NCBI GenBank assembly: GCA_036001225.1
Contig: DASYUM010000140.1
Coordinates: 1-18,822, forward strand
Origin: DASYUM01 sp036001225
Lineage (GTDB): Bacteria > Methylomirabilota > Methylomirabilia > Rokubacteriales > DASRDR01
DNA: 18,822 bases
Reading direction: 5' to 3'
Shown here in pieces: positions 6,084 to 13,687 of the stretch. Positions within the stretch are counted from its first letter, which is position 1. Each line of letters begins with the position of its first letter. The translations under genes were made by a program, and so were the position numbers. Under the pieces are notes generated by a model. It saw nothing but the letters and a program-made list of their open reading frames with translations, ran no database searches and was not told where the DNA came from.

Positions 6084-6712
6084 CCCGGCTCGTAGATCAC
6101 CAGGCGGATCGGGGTCGGGCGTCCGCCGCTGGCCGGGTTGTAGATCTGCGGGCAGTTCGAGAGGGCGGCCAGCACGTCCATCTCGGCCCGCAGCTCGACG
6201 TAGTCGCCGGGGCGCGACTGCCCGTCCGCGATCCGCATGCTGCCGTCGGAGCCGACCGGGACGTGCATGAAAAAGTTGAGGTTGGCGACGATGTCCTTCT
6301 TCCCGAGGCCGAAGCGGGCGAGCGCGTGCAGGAAGTTGTCGCGACAGTTCGGCGTACCTTCGACCCCATAGCGGAGGCGATTGGACTCGGCGCTGCAGCA
6401 GCCGCCGATCGTGTCGTGGCGGCCCACGGTGTCGGCGACGATCGTGAGGAGCGGGCGACCCATGTCCGAGTAGAGGTGGTGTCCGGCGGTCAAGGCGATG
6501 GTGCCGGCCAGCTTCATGGTGTCGGCCGCGTTGTAGCGCTCGCCGGGGTCGGCGGCGTTGTAGCAAAGGAAGTCGACCGCCTGCCGGCCCTCCAGGTCCA
6601 CCAGACGCACCAGCTGGCCGCGCCGCACCACCCCCGACCACTCGCCGCCGGGTGGGATCACCCGATCGTCTACGACCCGGCCGGGCACTCCGGGCGCGCT
6701 GGCCTGGCTCAC
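6080..6712 (-). CDS. DUF1989 / urea carboxylase-associated (UAAP-type) protein
   Basis: A 210-residue protein of the DUF1989 family, found beside urea carboxylase genes in many bacteria and thought to act in urea or guanidine-derived nitrogen metabolism. Recognisable blocks in order are VIPPGGEWSGVVRRGQLVRLVDLEGRQ, AVDFLCYNAADPGERYNAADT, the strongly conserved VADTVGRHDTIGGCCSAESN, a CRDNFLHAL helix, and a C-terminal NFFMHVPVGSDGSM with YVELRAEMDVLAALSNCPQ. The conserved Cys/His residues suggest metal binding. It starts with GTG at 6712. No urea carboxylase or allophanate hydrolase gene is in this window, so the copy stands alone. A -10-like TATCAT lies at 6742-6747. Confidence 0.87.
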   Translation of the reverse strand: MSQASAPGVPGRVVDDRVIPPGGEWSGVVRRGQLVRLVDLEGRQAVDFLCYNAADPGERYNAADTMKLAGTIALTAGHHLYSDMGRPLLTIVADTVGRHDTIGGCCSAESNRLRYGVEGTPNCRDNFLHALARFGLGKKDIVANLNFFMHVPVGSDGSMRIADGQSRPGDYVELRAEMDVLAALSNCPQIYNPASGGRPTPIRLVIYEPG

Positions 6713-6741
6713 TCGCCGGCCCGCTTCCGCGTCACCCCGCT

Positions 6742-6747
6742 ATGATA
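6742..6747 (-). promoter_or_regulatory. Possible -10 box (TATCAT) for the DUF1989 gene
   Basis: On the minus strand TATCAT lies 29 bases before the GTG start. It is an AT-rich patch in a GC-rich gap. No -35 box is recognisable, so support is modest. Confidence 0.35.
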
Positions 6748-6789
6748 ACGCGCCGGGCGGCCGGCCCGCGGCCGAGCGCCGGCCCAGCC

Positions 6790-7362
6790 TCAGCGCTCGA
6801 GGAGCGCGCGCAGCGTCCGGACCTGGGTCCGGTGGTCCAGCAGGTGGAGGCGCTGGACGAGGGCGTAGGCCCGCCAGCCGAGCTCGGCGGCGAAGACCTC
6901 CGGTTCGGACGAGGCGCCGGCGCCGGACCGGTTGACGAGCAGGATCGCCGGCACCGTCGCCGTCTCCGGAACCTCGGCGCCGACGGTGGTGGCGAGGAGC
7001 GCGTCGAGCTCGGCGTTCGCCGCCCGCAGCCCGTCACGCAGCTCGTCCCACGGCACCCGGGCCGCCGCGCCCGACGTGAGGGCCTCGTAGACCGGGGGCC
7101 CGGGCGGCCGGCGCCCGCCGAGCAGGTGGCGCAGCTCCTCGGCCGACCGGATGGTCGTCTGGGCGAGGTGGTCCACGATCTGGGCGACGCTCCACTGGCC
7201 ATCGCGCAGCTGCCGCCGGGCCTCCGACTCGGTCAGGTCGGTCACCGCCGCTTCGAACTCCGCGACCGCCGCCCGGAAGCGGGCCCGGATCCCGGCCGGG
7301 CCGAGGGCCGCCGCCCGGGAGGTGAGATAGTCGAGCATCTGCGCCTGCTCCGCGGACGGCAT
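6790..7362 (-). CDS. DinB-fold protein, second copy type
   Basis: A 190-residue DinB_2-like protein, only distantly like the one at 5535. It shows the WSVAQIVDHLAQTT helix (His65) and a C-terminal HLLDHRTQVRTL (His173, His177), consistent with the metal-binding triad of the family. The start is the ATG at 7362. It has a well-formed promoter (TTGACG, 18 bases, GATAAT on the minus strand), and a perfect inverted repeat overlaps that promoter, so it is probably repressed by an unidentified dimeric regulator. It is divergent from the CoA-transferase gene. A thiol-dependent detoxification role is possible but not shown by sequence. Confidence 0.83.
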   Translation of the reverse strand: MPSAEQAQMLDYLTSRAAALGPAGIRARFRAAVAEFEAAVTDLTESEARRQLRDGQWSVAQIVDHLAQTTIRSAEELRHLLGGRRPPGPPVYEALTSGAAARVPWDELRDGLRAANAELDALLATTVGAEVPETATVPAILLVNRSGAGASSEPEVFAAELGWRAYALVQRLHLLDHRTQVRTLRALLER

Positions 7363-7387
7363 ACCGGCGACCGGGTGACCTCCTTGT

Positions 7388-7403
7388 TTGGTCGGGCGAC
7401 CAA
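7388..7403. promoter_or_regulatory. Operator-like inverted repeat TTGGTCG-GG-CGACCAA
   Basis: A perfect 7-2-7 inverted repeat touches the -10 box of the minus-strand promoter at 7403-7408 and covers its likely start point. This is where a repressor of the TetR type would bind. No such gene is in the window. Confidence 0.6.
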
Positions 7404-7432
7404 TTATCGGACCGCTCGCCCCCGAGCGTCAA
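7403..7432 (-). promoter_or_regulatory. Sigma70-type promoter of the second DinB-fold gene
   Basis: On the minus strand -35 TTGACG (7427-7432), 18-base spacer, -10 GATAAT (7403-7408): 5/6 and 5/6 matches to consensus. The ATG is at 7362, giving a leader of roughly 35 bases. Confidence 0.68.
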
Positions 7433-7463
7433 CCCCGGCCTGGGCGGCCCCCCGCCGGGCCGC

Positions 7464-7469
7464 TATACT
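7464..7469 (+). promoter_or_regulatory. -10 box TATACT placed for a leaderless mRNA
   Basis: TATACT is followed by exactly nine bases and then the ATG at 7479, so transcription would start within about three bases of the start codon. The second CoA-transferase gene has the same box at the same distance (16823-16828). The -35 region is weak in both. Confidence 0.55.
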
Positions 7470-7478
7470 GGGCAGGTG

Positions 7479-8678
7479 ATGACGCCGCTCGCCGGACTCG
7501 CCGTGCTCGACCTCACGCTCAACGTCGCGGGGCCATTCTGCACCCAGATCCTGGCCGACCTCGGCGCCGAGGTGATCAAGGTGGAGCGGCCCGGCCGCGG
7601 CGACGAGACACGGGCGTGGGTCCCGCCGCGCTGGGGACCGGAGAGCGCGGCCTACCTGGCGCTGAACCGGAACAAGCGAGGTCTCGCCCTCGACCTGAAA
7701 GCCGCCGAGGCCCGACCCATCCTCGACCGACTGGTCCGGGCCGCCGACGTGCTCGTCCAGAGCTTCCGCCCGGGCGGCGCCGAAGCGCTCGGCCTCGACG
7801 CCGGCCGGACCCGCGCGGTGAACCCGCGGCTCGTCCACTGCTCGGTGACCGCCTTCGGCACCCGGGGGCCGCACCGCGACCGGCCGGGCTACGACCCGAT
7901 GATGCAGGCCTACGCGGGGATCATGAGTCTGTCCGGTTATCCGGGTCAGCCGCCGACCCGGGCCGGCACCTCGATCATCGACATGGGGACCGGGATGTGG
8001 GCCGCCCTCGCCATCGTGGCCGCCCTCCGCGAGCGTGACCGGACGGGGCAGGGCACCGAGCTCACGACGGCGCTCTTCGATACGGCGCTGGCCTGGATCC
8101 CGTACCAGCTCCTCGGCTATCTGGGGAGCGGCGAGGTGCCGGGCCCCCAGGGCTCGGGCACCGCCATGATCGTCCCCTACCAGGCGTTCCCCACTGCCGA
8201 CGGCTACCTGATGATCGCGGCGCCGACGGACGCGCTCTTCGACCGGCTGTGCCGGGCCCTGGACCGGCCCGACCTGGCGGCCGACCCCCGCTTCGCCGAC
8301 AACGCCGGTCGCGTGCGGCACCGCGCGACGCTGGTCGCCGCCTTGGAGACCGCCACCCGACGCTACCCGACGGCCGCCCTCCTCGAGCGACTCCGGGCCG
8401 GCGACGTGACCTGCGCGCCGATCCAGCCGCTGGACCAGGTGGTGGCCGATCCCCAGACCAAGGCGAGCGAGATGCTGGTGCCGACGTCCCACCCGGCGGT
8501 CCCCGAGCTGCTGACGGTGGCGCTGCCGATCCGCTGGGACGGGGCCCGGGCCGCGGTCCGCCGCCCCCCGCCCCGGCTCGGCGAGCACACCCGGGAGATC
8601 CTCTCCGAGCTCGGCTGGTCGGGGACGGAGATCGACGCGCTGGCCGCCCGCGGGGTCGTGTCTCTCGGCGCGACGTAG
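7479..8678 (+). CDS. CaiB/BaiF family III CoA-transferase (first copy)
   Basis: A 399-residue family III acyl-CoA transferase, which moves CoA between carboxylic acids through an aspartyl-CoA anhydride. Visible features are the N-terminal LDLTLNVAGPFCTQILADLGAEVIKVERPG, the NRNKRGLALDL block, VLVQSFRPG, and the catalytic Asp at about 168 in SIIDMGTGMWAA. The C-terminal QPLDQVVADPQTKA and LGEHTREIL are also family-typical. The ATG at 7479 is preferred; a GTG three bases upstream is the other option. A TATACT box nine bases before the ATG implies a leaderless or nearly leaderless transcript. An acyl-CoA dehydrogenase follows with its own promoter. The acyl substrate cannot be read from sequence. 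It resembles the second copy at 16838. Confidence 0.92.
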   Translation: MTPLAGLAVLDLTLNVAGPFCTQILADLGAEVIKVERPGRGDETRAWVPPRWGPESAAYLALNRNKRGLALDLKAAEARPILDRLVRAADVLVQSFRPGGAEALGLDAGRTRAVNPRLVHCSVTAFGTRGPHRDRPGYDPMMQAYAGIMSLSGYPGQPPTRAGTSIIDMGTGMWAALAIVAALRERDRTGQGTELTTALFDTALAWIPYQLLGYLGSGEVPGPQGSGTAMIVPYQAFPTADGYLMIAAPTDALFDRLCRALDRPDLAADPRFADNAGRVRHRATLVAALETATRRYPTAALLERLRAGDVTCAPIQPLDQVVADPQTKASEMLVPTSHPAVPELLTVALPIRWDGARAAVRRPPPRLGEHTREILSELGWSGTEIDALAARGVVSLGAT

Positions 8679-8689
8679 CGACCGCTCGG

Positions 8690-8718
8690 TTGCGGGCTCC
8701 CCGAGGTTCTGCTACGGT
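8690..8718 (+). promoter_or_regulatory. Promoter of the acyl-CoA dehydrogenase gene
   Basis: -35 TTGCGG (8690-8695), 17-base spacer, -10 TACGGT (8713-8718), just after the CoA-transferase stop codon and about 22 bases before the ATG at 8741. The boxes are moderate matches. Confidence 0.45.
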
Positions 8719-8740
8719 CCTCTACGACGAGGAGCGACGC

Positions 8741-9907
8741 ATGGCGAGCATCCCGATCGCCCTCACCGACGAGCAGCGGGCGTTGAAGGCCGGCGTCGCC
8801 GAGATCTGCAAACGCTATCCCGGCGAGTACTGGCGCGAGCTCGACCGGGAGCGCGCCTACCCGGACGCCTTCGTGACCGAGCTGACCCGGGCCGGCTACC
8901 TAGCGGCGCTGATCCCCCCGGAGTACGGCGGAGCAGGACTCGGCATCTTCGAGGCCGGGCTCATCCTGGAAACGATCAACGCCGCGGGCGGGAATGCCGG
9001 CGCCTGTCACGCCCAGATGTACATCATGGGGACCGTCCTCCGTCACGGCAGCGCCGCCCAGAAGCAGGCGTACCTGCCGAAGATCGCCACCGGGGAGCTG
9101 CGGCTGCAGGCCTTCGCGGTGACCGAGCCCAACGCCGGCTCCGACACCACCAAGCTCCAGACGACGGCGACCCGGCAGGGGGATCGCTACGTCGTGAACG
9201 GCCAGAAGATCTTCATCTCGCGGGTCCTCCAGTCCGACCTGATGCTCCTCCTCGCCCGCACGACGCCAGTGGAGCGGGTCACGCGGAAGACCGATGGCCT
9301 CTCCGTCTTCCTGGTCGACATCCGGGGGCGCCCCGGCCTCGAGGTGCGCCCGCTCCGGATGATGATGAACCACTCCACCAATGCGCTCTTCTTCGACAAC
9401 ATGGAGATTCCCGCCGAGAGCCTGATCGGGGAAGAGGGGCGCGGGTTCGCCTACATCCTCGACGGCATGAACGCCGAGCGCATCCTGGTCGCCTCCGACT
9501 CCCTCGGCGACGGCCGCTGGTTCGTCGAGAAGGCGGTGGCCTACTCGAACCAGCGGGTGATCTTCGGGCGGCCGATCGGCGCCAACCAGGGCGTCCAGTT
9601 CGCCATCGCCCGCGCCCACATGGCCGTCGAAGCCGCCGACCTCATGCGGAACAAGGCGGCGGCCCTGTTCGACGCCGGCGAGCCGTGCGGGGCCGAGGCC
9701 AACATGGCCAAGTACCTGGCCGCCGAGGCGGCCTGGGAGGCGGCCAACGCCTGCCTCGACTGCCACGGCGGCTACGGCTTCGCCGAAGAGTACGACGTCG
9801 AGCGGAAATTCCGGGAGGCGCGCCTCTACAAGACCGCGCCCATCAACCAGAACCTGGTCCTCGCCTACGTCGGCGAGCACGTCCTCGGGCTGCCGCGCTC
9901 CTATTGA
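8741..9907 (+). CDS. Acyl-CoA dehydrogenase family protein
   Basis: A 388-residue FAD-dependent acyl-CoA dehydrogenase. Family blocks seen are YLAALIPPEYGGAGLGIFEA, the FAD/substrate motif LQAFAVTEPNAGSDTTKL, VVNGQKIFIS, FGRPIGANQGVQFAIA, and the C-terminal CLDCHGGYGFAEEYDVERKFREARL. The usual YEGTSxIQ segment, which holds the catalytic Glu in many members, is replaced by LYKTAPINQNL. The DGMNAERILVASDSLG helix, however, has Glu246 where isovaleryl-CoA and long-chain enzymes carry their base. The ATG at 8741 sits behind a GAGGAG site. Neighbouring CoA-transferase, MFS and enoyl-CoA hydratase genes suggest breakdown of a short or branched organic acid. Confidence 0.92.
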   Translation: MASIPIALTDEQRALKAGVAEICKRYPGEYWRELDRERAYPDAFVTELTRAGYLAALIPPEYGGAGLGIFEAGLILETINAAGGNAGACHAQMYIMGTVLRHGSAAQKQAYLPKIATGELRLQAFAVTEPNAGSDTTKLQTTATRQGDRYVVNGQKIFISRVLQSDLMLLLARTTPVERVTRKTDGLSVFLVDIRGRPGLEVRPLRMMMNHSTNALFFDNMEIPAESLIGEEGRGFAYILDGMNAERILVASDSLGDGRWFVEKAVAYSNQRVIFGRPIGANQGVQFAIARAHMAVEAADLMRNKAAALFDAGEPCGAEANMAKYLAAEAAWEAANACLDCHGGYGFAEEYDVERKFREARLYKTAPINQNLVLAYVGEHVLGLPRSY

Positions 9908-9949
9908 GCCCGGGGCCGTCGGCGCGCGCGCTGGCGGTCTGAGCGGCTC

Positions 9950-11110
9950 GTGACGACCCGGTGGACGATGCTCGCCGTGGTGTTCGTCACACGGGTCTCG
10001 ATGGGGTTCCAGTTCCAGTCCATCGCCGCGGTCGGCCCTTTCCTCGTCGAGGAGTTCGGGCTGAGCTATGCTCAGCTCGGCTGGCTGATGGGACTGTTCA
10101 TGCTCCCGGGCGCGGCGGTCGCGATGCCCGGCGGGCTGCTCGGTCGGCGCTTCGGCCACCGCCGCGTCGTGGTCGCCGGGCTGGCGCTGATGGCGCTGGG
10201 TGGCCTTGCGACGGCCGCCAGTTCGACGTTCCTGGTGGCGTGTGGCGGGCGGGTGGTGAGCGGCGTGGGCGGCGTCCTCCTCAACGTCCTCCTGGCCAAG
10301 ATGGTCGCCGAGTGGTTCGCCGGCCAGGAGATCTCCACGGCCATGGGGGTCATGCTCTCGGCGTGGCCGGCGGGAATCGGCCTCGCCGTCGCCACACTGG
10401 GGGCCGTCGCGACGCTCTCCTCGTGGCGGGTGGCCGTGTACGCGACGGCAGCGGCGGCAGTGCTTGCAATCCTGCTCATGGGCACCCTCTATCGCGACGC
10501 CCCGGTGGCGGTCACCGGGGATCCGGACCCGGGACAAGGCCGTCTGTCCACGCGGGAGCTGAGGTTGGCGCTGACGGCCGGCGTGGCGTGGTGCGCCATC
10601 AACGCCAGCTTCATCGTTCTGGCGAGCTTCGGCCCCAGCTTCCTTCTGACCCGCGGCGTCGCCATCGCGGAGGCGGGACTGATCGTGAGCGTGGCGATGT
10701 GGGTCTCGATCCTGTCGGTCCCGCTCGGTGGCTACCTCGCCGATCGGCTCGGCAATGCCGATCTGGTGATCGGCGCCGGCTGCCTGGGGCTGGCGCTGGC
10801 CATGCTCGCCCTCGCGCTTCTACCCGGTGCCGTGCTGTGGCTCGTATTGGTGGGACTCCTGATCGGCGGACCGCCGGGCTCGATGATGGCGCTGCTGCCC
10901 CGGGCGCTCCCGGCGGTTCGGCTGGCCGCCGGGCTGGGCGTCTACTACACCGTGTTCTACCTGGGCGTAGCCGCGGCCCAGCCGGTCGCGGGCTTCGTCC
11001 GCGATCTCAGCGGTGACGCGGCGGCGCCCATCTACTTCGCCGCGGCCGTGATGGCGGCGACCGTGCCGTCCCTCGGAGTGTTCCGGCGCCTCGAGCGGCG
11101 CGCGGTTTAG
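9950..11110 (+). CDS. MFS transporter, 12 membrane spans
   Basis: A 386-residue major facilitator superfamily protein with about twelve hydrophobic segments. The loop between spans 2 and 3 carries the MFS motif A form GGLLGRRFGHRRVVVAG, and the matching loop in the second half reads LGGYLADRLGNADLV. The start is GTG at 9950, 42 bases after the dehydrogenase stop and with no strong ribosome site. The stop codon TAG is part of the GGAG site of the next gene, so the two are probably coupled. Position between acyl-CoA dehydrogenase and enoyl-CoA hydratase genes suggests uptake or export of the organic acid handled by these enzymes. The substrate is not predictable. Confidence 0.88.
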   Translation: MTTRWTMLAVVFVTRVSMGFQFQSIAAVGPFLVEEFGLSYAQLGWLMGLFMLPGAAVAMPGGLLGRRFGHRRVVVAGLALMALGGLATAASSTFLVACGGRVVSGVGGVLLNVLLAKMVAEWFAGQEISTAMGVMLSAWPAGIGLAVATLGAVATLSSWRVAVYATAAAAVLAILLMGTLYRDAPVAVTGDPDPGQGRLSTRELRLALTAGVAWCAINASFIVLASFGPSFLLTRGVAIAEAGLIVSVAMWVSILSVPLGGYLADRLGNADLVIGAGCLGLALAMLALALLPGAVLWLVLVGLLIGGPPGSMMALLPRALPAVRLAAGLGVYYTVFYLGVAAAQPVAGFVRDLSGDAAAPIYFAAAVMAATVPSLGVFRRLERRAV

Positions 11111-11116
11111 GAGTGG

Positions 11117-11899
11117 ATGGTGCCCGAGGACCTTCTGCGATATGCGGTCAGTGACGGCGTCGCCGTCCTGACCCTCGACAACCCACCGCTGAACCTGGTG
11201 ACCCTCGAGCTGACCCGCCGCCTCGGCGAGGTGCTCGGCCGCCTGGCCGCCGACCCCGCCACCCGCGTCCTGGTCGTCACCGGGGCCGGGAGCCGGGCGT
11301 TCTGCGCGGGGTCGGACGTCAACGAGTTCCCGGCCGTCGGGGACGACGTGGTCCCGCGAAAGCTGGCCCGGGAGAACGAGGTCTACAGCCGGCTCGACGA
11401 CTTCCCCCGGCCGACGATCGCCGCCCTCAACGGCCTCGCCTACGGCGGCGGCCTCGAGCTGGCCGCCTGCTGCGATCTGGTGGTCGCCGGCACCGACGTC
11501 CGGCTCGCGCTGCCCGAGATCAAGCTCGGCGTCTTCCCCGGCACCGGCGGCACCGTCCGGGTCGCCCGCCGGGTCGGCGAGGGCCGGGCCAAGGAGCTGA
11601 TGTTCCTCGGCGACCCGATCGACGCCGAGACGGCCCGAGCCTGGGGCCTGGTGAACCGGCTGGTGCCGCCGGGCCAGGCCCTGGCCGCCGCCCTCGACCT
11701 GGCCCGGGTCCTGGCCGGCCGCCCCCGGCGCGCGCTCGAGCTCTGCAAGGCGGCGATCGACCTCGGCCTCGATCTCCCCGAGGACGAGGCGCTCCGCCGC
11801 ACGCTCGCGCTCAGCGAGGCCGTCTTCCGGACCGACGAGTGCCGGGAAGGCGTCCGGGCCTTCTTGGCGAAGGAGCCGCCCCGCTTCCGGCCGTCATAG
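11117..11899 (+). CDS. Enoyl-CoA hydratase/isomerase (crotonase family)
   Basis: A 260-residue crotonase-fold enzyme. The oxyanion-hole segment AFCAGSDVNEF, the NGLAYGGGLELAACCDLVVA helix and ALPEIKLGVFPGTGGT are all present. Glu114 (GGLELA) and Glu134 (LPEIKLG) match the two catalytic glutamates of classical enoyl-CoA hydratase, so hydratase activity on a 2-enoyl-CoA is likely. The ATG at 11117 lies seven bases after the MFS stop, with a GGAG site overlapping that stop. It ends convergently with the citrate synthase gene; the two coding regions overlap by six bases. It probably acts after the acyl-CoA dehydrogenase. Confidence 0.92.
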   Translation: MVPEDLLRYAVSDGVAVLTLDNPPLNLVTLELTRRLGEVLGRLAADPATRVLVVTGAGSRAFCAGSDVNEFPAVGDDVVPRKLARENEVYSRLDDFPRPTIAALNGLAYGGGLELAACCDLVVAGTDVRLALPEIKLGVFPGTGGTVRVARRVGEGRAKELMFLGDPIDAETARAWGLVNRLVPPGQALAAALDLARVLAGRPRRALELCKAAIDLGLDLPEDEALRRTLALSEAVFRTDECREGVRAFLAKEPPRFRPS

Positions 11900-13057
11900 C
11901 CGGGCGCTCGTCGCCGCCGCCAGCGGCCGCGGGGCCGGCCCCACATAGTCGGCGCGCGGGCGGATGAGCCGGTTGTCGGCGTACTGCTCGAGCGCGTGGG
12001 CGCACCAGCCGGCGATGCGGCCGGCCGCGAAGATGGACGTGCAGAACTCGGGCTCGATGGCCAGCGCGTGGTAGACGACGGCCGAGTAGAAGTCCACGTT
12101 GACCGGCAGGCTCGTCCGCGCCCGCATCGCCTCGTGGACCCGCTCGGCGACCGCGAAGAGCCGGGGGGTTCCGGTCGCGTCGGCCATCGTCCGGGCCATG
12201 CCGCGCAGAACCCGCGCCCGGGCGTCGTCCACCCGGTAGACGCGGTGGCCGAAGCCCGGCACGCGCGCCCGCGGATCGGCCCGCTGGCTTCGCGACATCC
12301 CCGCCCGCGCGTCCAGCCGGGCCGCGACGAAGGCGTCGGCCCGGGCCGGGTCCTCGATCTCGAGCAGCATGGCCAGGACGTCCTCGTTGGCGCCACCATG
12401 ACGGGGCCCCTTCAGGGTCGCGAGGGCGGCGACCACCGCGGCGTGGAGGTCGGCCAGCGTGGCCACCGCCACCCGAGCCGCGAAGGTGGACGCGTTGAGC
12501 TCGTGGTCGGCGTGGAGCGTGAGGATCACGTCGAGGACCCGCGCCAGCTCGGGCGACGGCTCCCGCCCCTCCAGCAGATAGAGGAACTGGGCGGCGTGCG
12601 AGCCGCCCCCGGTCGCCGGCACCGGTTCGAGCCCGCGCCGGAGGCGCTGCCAGGCGGCGACGGTCTCCGGGACGAGATTCATGAGTCGGCAGGCCTTGTC
12701 GAGGTTGGCCTCGGGCGTGCCAGCCCGGACATCGGGATCTGTCGTCGCCGCCAGGGAGATGGCCGTGCGCACGACGTCGAGCGGATGGGAATCACGGGGC
12801 AACCCGCGGAGCAGGGCGAGCACCGAGGCCGGCAGGCCGCGGGCGGCCTGCAGGCGGGCGGTGAAGCCGGCGGCCTCGGATGGCGACGGCAGGTCCCCGA
12901 ACCAGAGCAGGTGGGTCACCGCCTCGAAGCTGGCGGTCTCGACCAGCTCGCCGATCTCGTAGCCGCGGTAGTACAGACGGCCGGCCTCGCCGTCGATCGC
13001 GCAGATGGCCGAGCGCGCGGCGATGACGTCCTCGAGTCCCGCCTTCCAACCGGTCAT
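11894..13057 (-). CDS. Citrate synthase / 2-methylcitrate synthase family enzyme
   Basis: A 387-residue citrate synthase fold protein, condensing an acyl-CoA with oxaloacetate. All three catalytic residues are visible: His220 in KGPRHGGAN, His271 in GFGHRVYR and Asp322 in VNVDFYSAVVYHAL. The LHADHELNAST motif (His182, His185) is also present. The short N-terminus (GLEDVIAARSAICAIDGEAGRLYYRGYEI) is that of the Gram-positive/methylcitrate type rather than the long allosteric type. The ATG at 13057 has a GGGAGG site. Beside beta-oxidation genes, a methylcitrate role is possible. A divergent small HTH gene and three tandem 10-bp repeats lie upstream and are likely its control region. Confidence 0.92.
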   Translation of the reverse strand: MTGWKAGLEDVIAARSAICAIDGEAGRLYYRGYEIGELVETASFEAVTHLLWFGDLPSPSEAAGFTARLQAARGLPASVLALLRGLPRDSHPLDVVRTAISLAATTDPDVRAGTPEANLDKACRLMNLVPETVAAWQRLRRGLEPVPATGGGSHAAQFLYLLEGREPSPELARVLDVILTLHADHELNASTFAARVAVATLADLHAAVVAALATLKGPRHGGANEDVLAMLLEIEDPARADAFVAARLDARAGMSRSQRADPRARVPGFGHRVYRVDDARARVLRGMARTMADATGTPRLFAVAERVHEAMRARTSLPVNVDFYSAVVYHALAIEPEFCTSIFAAGRIAGWCAHALEQYADNRLIRPRADYVGPAPRPLAAATSARL

Positions 13058-13110
13058 GGCGTCCTCCCGGATCCAGGGGTTCAGGGCCTCGGTCCGACCG
13101 TGTCGGGCTA

Positions 13111-13140
13111 GACTTGATTATACTTGATCATACTTGATTA
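13111..13140. repeat. Three tandem 10-bp repeats (consensus tACTTGATtA)
   Basis: GACTTGATTA, TACTTGATCA and TACTTGATTA follow one another without gaps. The 10-bp period puts each copy on the same face of the helix, as for cooperative protein binding. The array is an AT-rich island in GC-rich DNA, between the citrate synthase start and the HTH gene. On the minus strand it contains TATAAT (13117-13122) and TATGAT (13127-13132), possible -10 boxes of the synthase gene. Confidence 0.75.
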
Positions 13141-13153
13141 GACGACTTTAAGC

Positions 13154-13182
13154 TGGACAGACCGGCATCCGGCTGGTAACCT
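13154..13182 (+). promoter_or_regulatory. Possible promoter of the HTH gene
   Basis: -35 TGGACA (13154-13159), 17-base spacer, -10 TAACCT (13177-13182); the ATG is at 13205. The -35 box is good and the -10 box is weak. It lies about 14 bases from the decamer array, close enough for autoregulation. Confidence 0.4.
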
Positions 13183-13204
13183 CGCTCGTAGGCAGGCAAA
13201 ACCC

Positions 13205-13471
13205 ATGCTGGTCGTCGACGGCGAGGAATACCTGACGGTGGAGGAGGCGGCCGACCGGCTCCGGATCAAGCCGGCGACGCTCTACGCCTACGTGAGCCGC
13301 GGCGTGCTGCGGAGCTACCGTCAGGGCATCAAGCGCCAGCGGCTCTATCGGCGCGCCGACATCGAGGCGCTGCTCCGCCTGGCGCCGAGTCCTCGCGGCG
13401 GCGCGGCCGGCCCCGCCGCCCCCCGCCGGCCTGCCGAGATCCCGCTCGCCGAGTCCTGGATCAACGACTGA
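13205..13471 (+). CDS. Small HTH_17/MerR-like DNA-binding protein
   Basis: An 88-residue protein. Residues about 8-60 form a winged HTH of the HTH_17/excisionase-like type: EEYLTVEEAADRLRIKPATL, YAYVSRGVLRSYR, then RLYRRADIEALL. The TLYAYVSRG wording is what I recall from the HTH domain fused to the N-terminus of some citrate synthases in other bacteria. Here it stands alone and divergent from a citrate synthase gene, so a regulatory role over that gene is a reasonable inference. The remaining 25-30 residues are Pro/Ala-rich with no domain. The ATG at 13205 has only a weak AGGCAGG site. A hairpin-rich repeat follows the stop. Confidence 0.82.
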   Translation: MLVVDGEEYLTVEEAADRLRIKPATLYAYVSRGVLRSYRQGIKRQRLYRRADIEALLRLAPSPRGGAAGPAAPRRPAEIPLAESWIND

Positions 13472-13477
13472 GCCCAA

Positions 13478-13570
13478 CCGGAGGGGGCCTCCACGGCCCC
13501 CCTCCGGAACCTCCCCCCCGAAGGGGCGCGCGCGAACCCAAGGATTTGCGGCGGCAAAAGCTGCCGCTCG
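13478..13570 (+). repeat. Double-hairpin GC-rich repeat element, copy 1
   Basis: Hairpin A at 13478-13507 has arms CCGGAGGGGG and CCCCCTCCGG with one bulged C. It is followed by GAACCTCCCCCCCGAAG. Hairpin B is at 13551-13567 (GCGGCA, loop AAAGC, TGCCGC), then CTCGAAG. The order and wording match copy 2 at 14873-14942. Hairpin A might also stop transcription of the HTH gene, but no T-tract follows. The rest of 13472-13687 holds only the dctP promoter and ribosome site. Confidence 0.7.
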
Positions 13571-13597
13571 AAGTGGGGTCGGGCGACGCCCGCGCGC

Positions 13598-13626
13598 TTG
13601 CCAGACCCGGTCGACCGTGGTAGAGA
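13598..13626 (+). promoter_or_regulatory. Possible promoter of dctP
   Basis: -35 TTGCCA (13598-13603), 17-base spacer, -10-like TAGAGA (13621-13626). The ATG is at 13688 with an AAGGAGGA site at 13674-13681. The -10 match is weak. Confidence 0.38.
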
Positions 13627-13687
13627 TACCCGCATTCGCCCTCGGCAGCCCCCGTTACCCTCGCGGCCGGTCAAGGAGGAACGTGCC

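Noticed and set aside
13111..13140. Short CRISPR-like array
   Set aside because: The repeat is only 10 bp, has no spacers and just three copies; it fits an operator array.
13478..13507. Intrinsic terminator of the HTH gene
   Set aside because: The hairpin is strong but no T-tract follows, and it is part of a repeat found again at 14873, so it is listed as a repeat.
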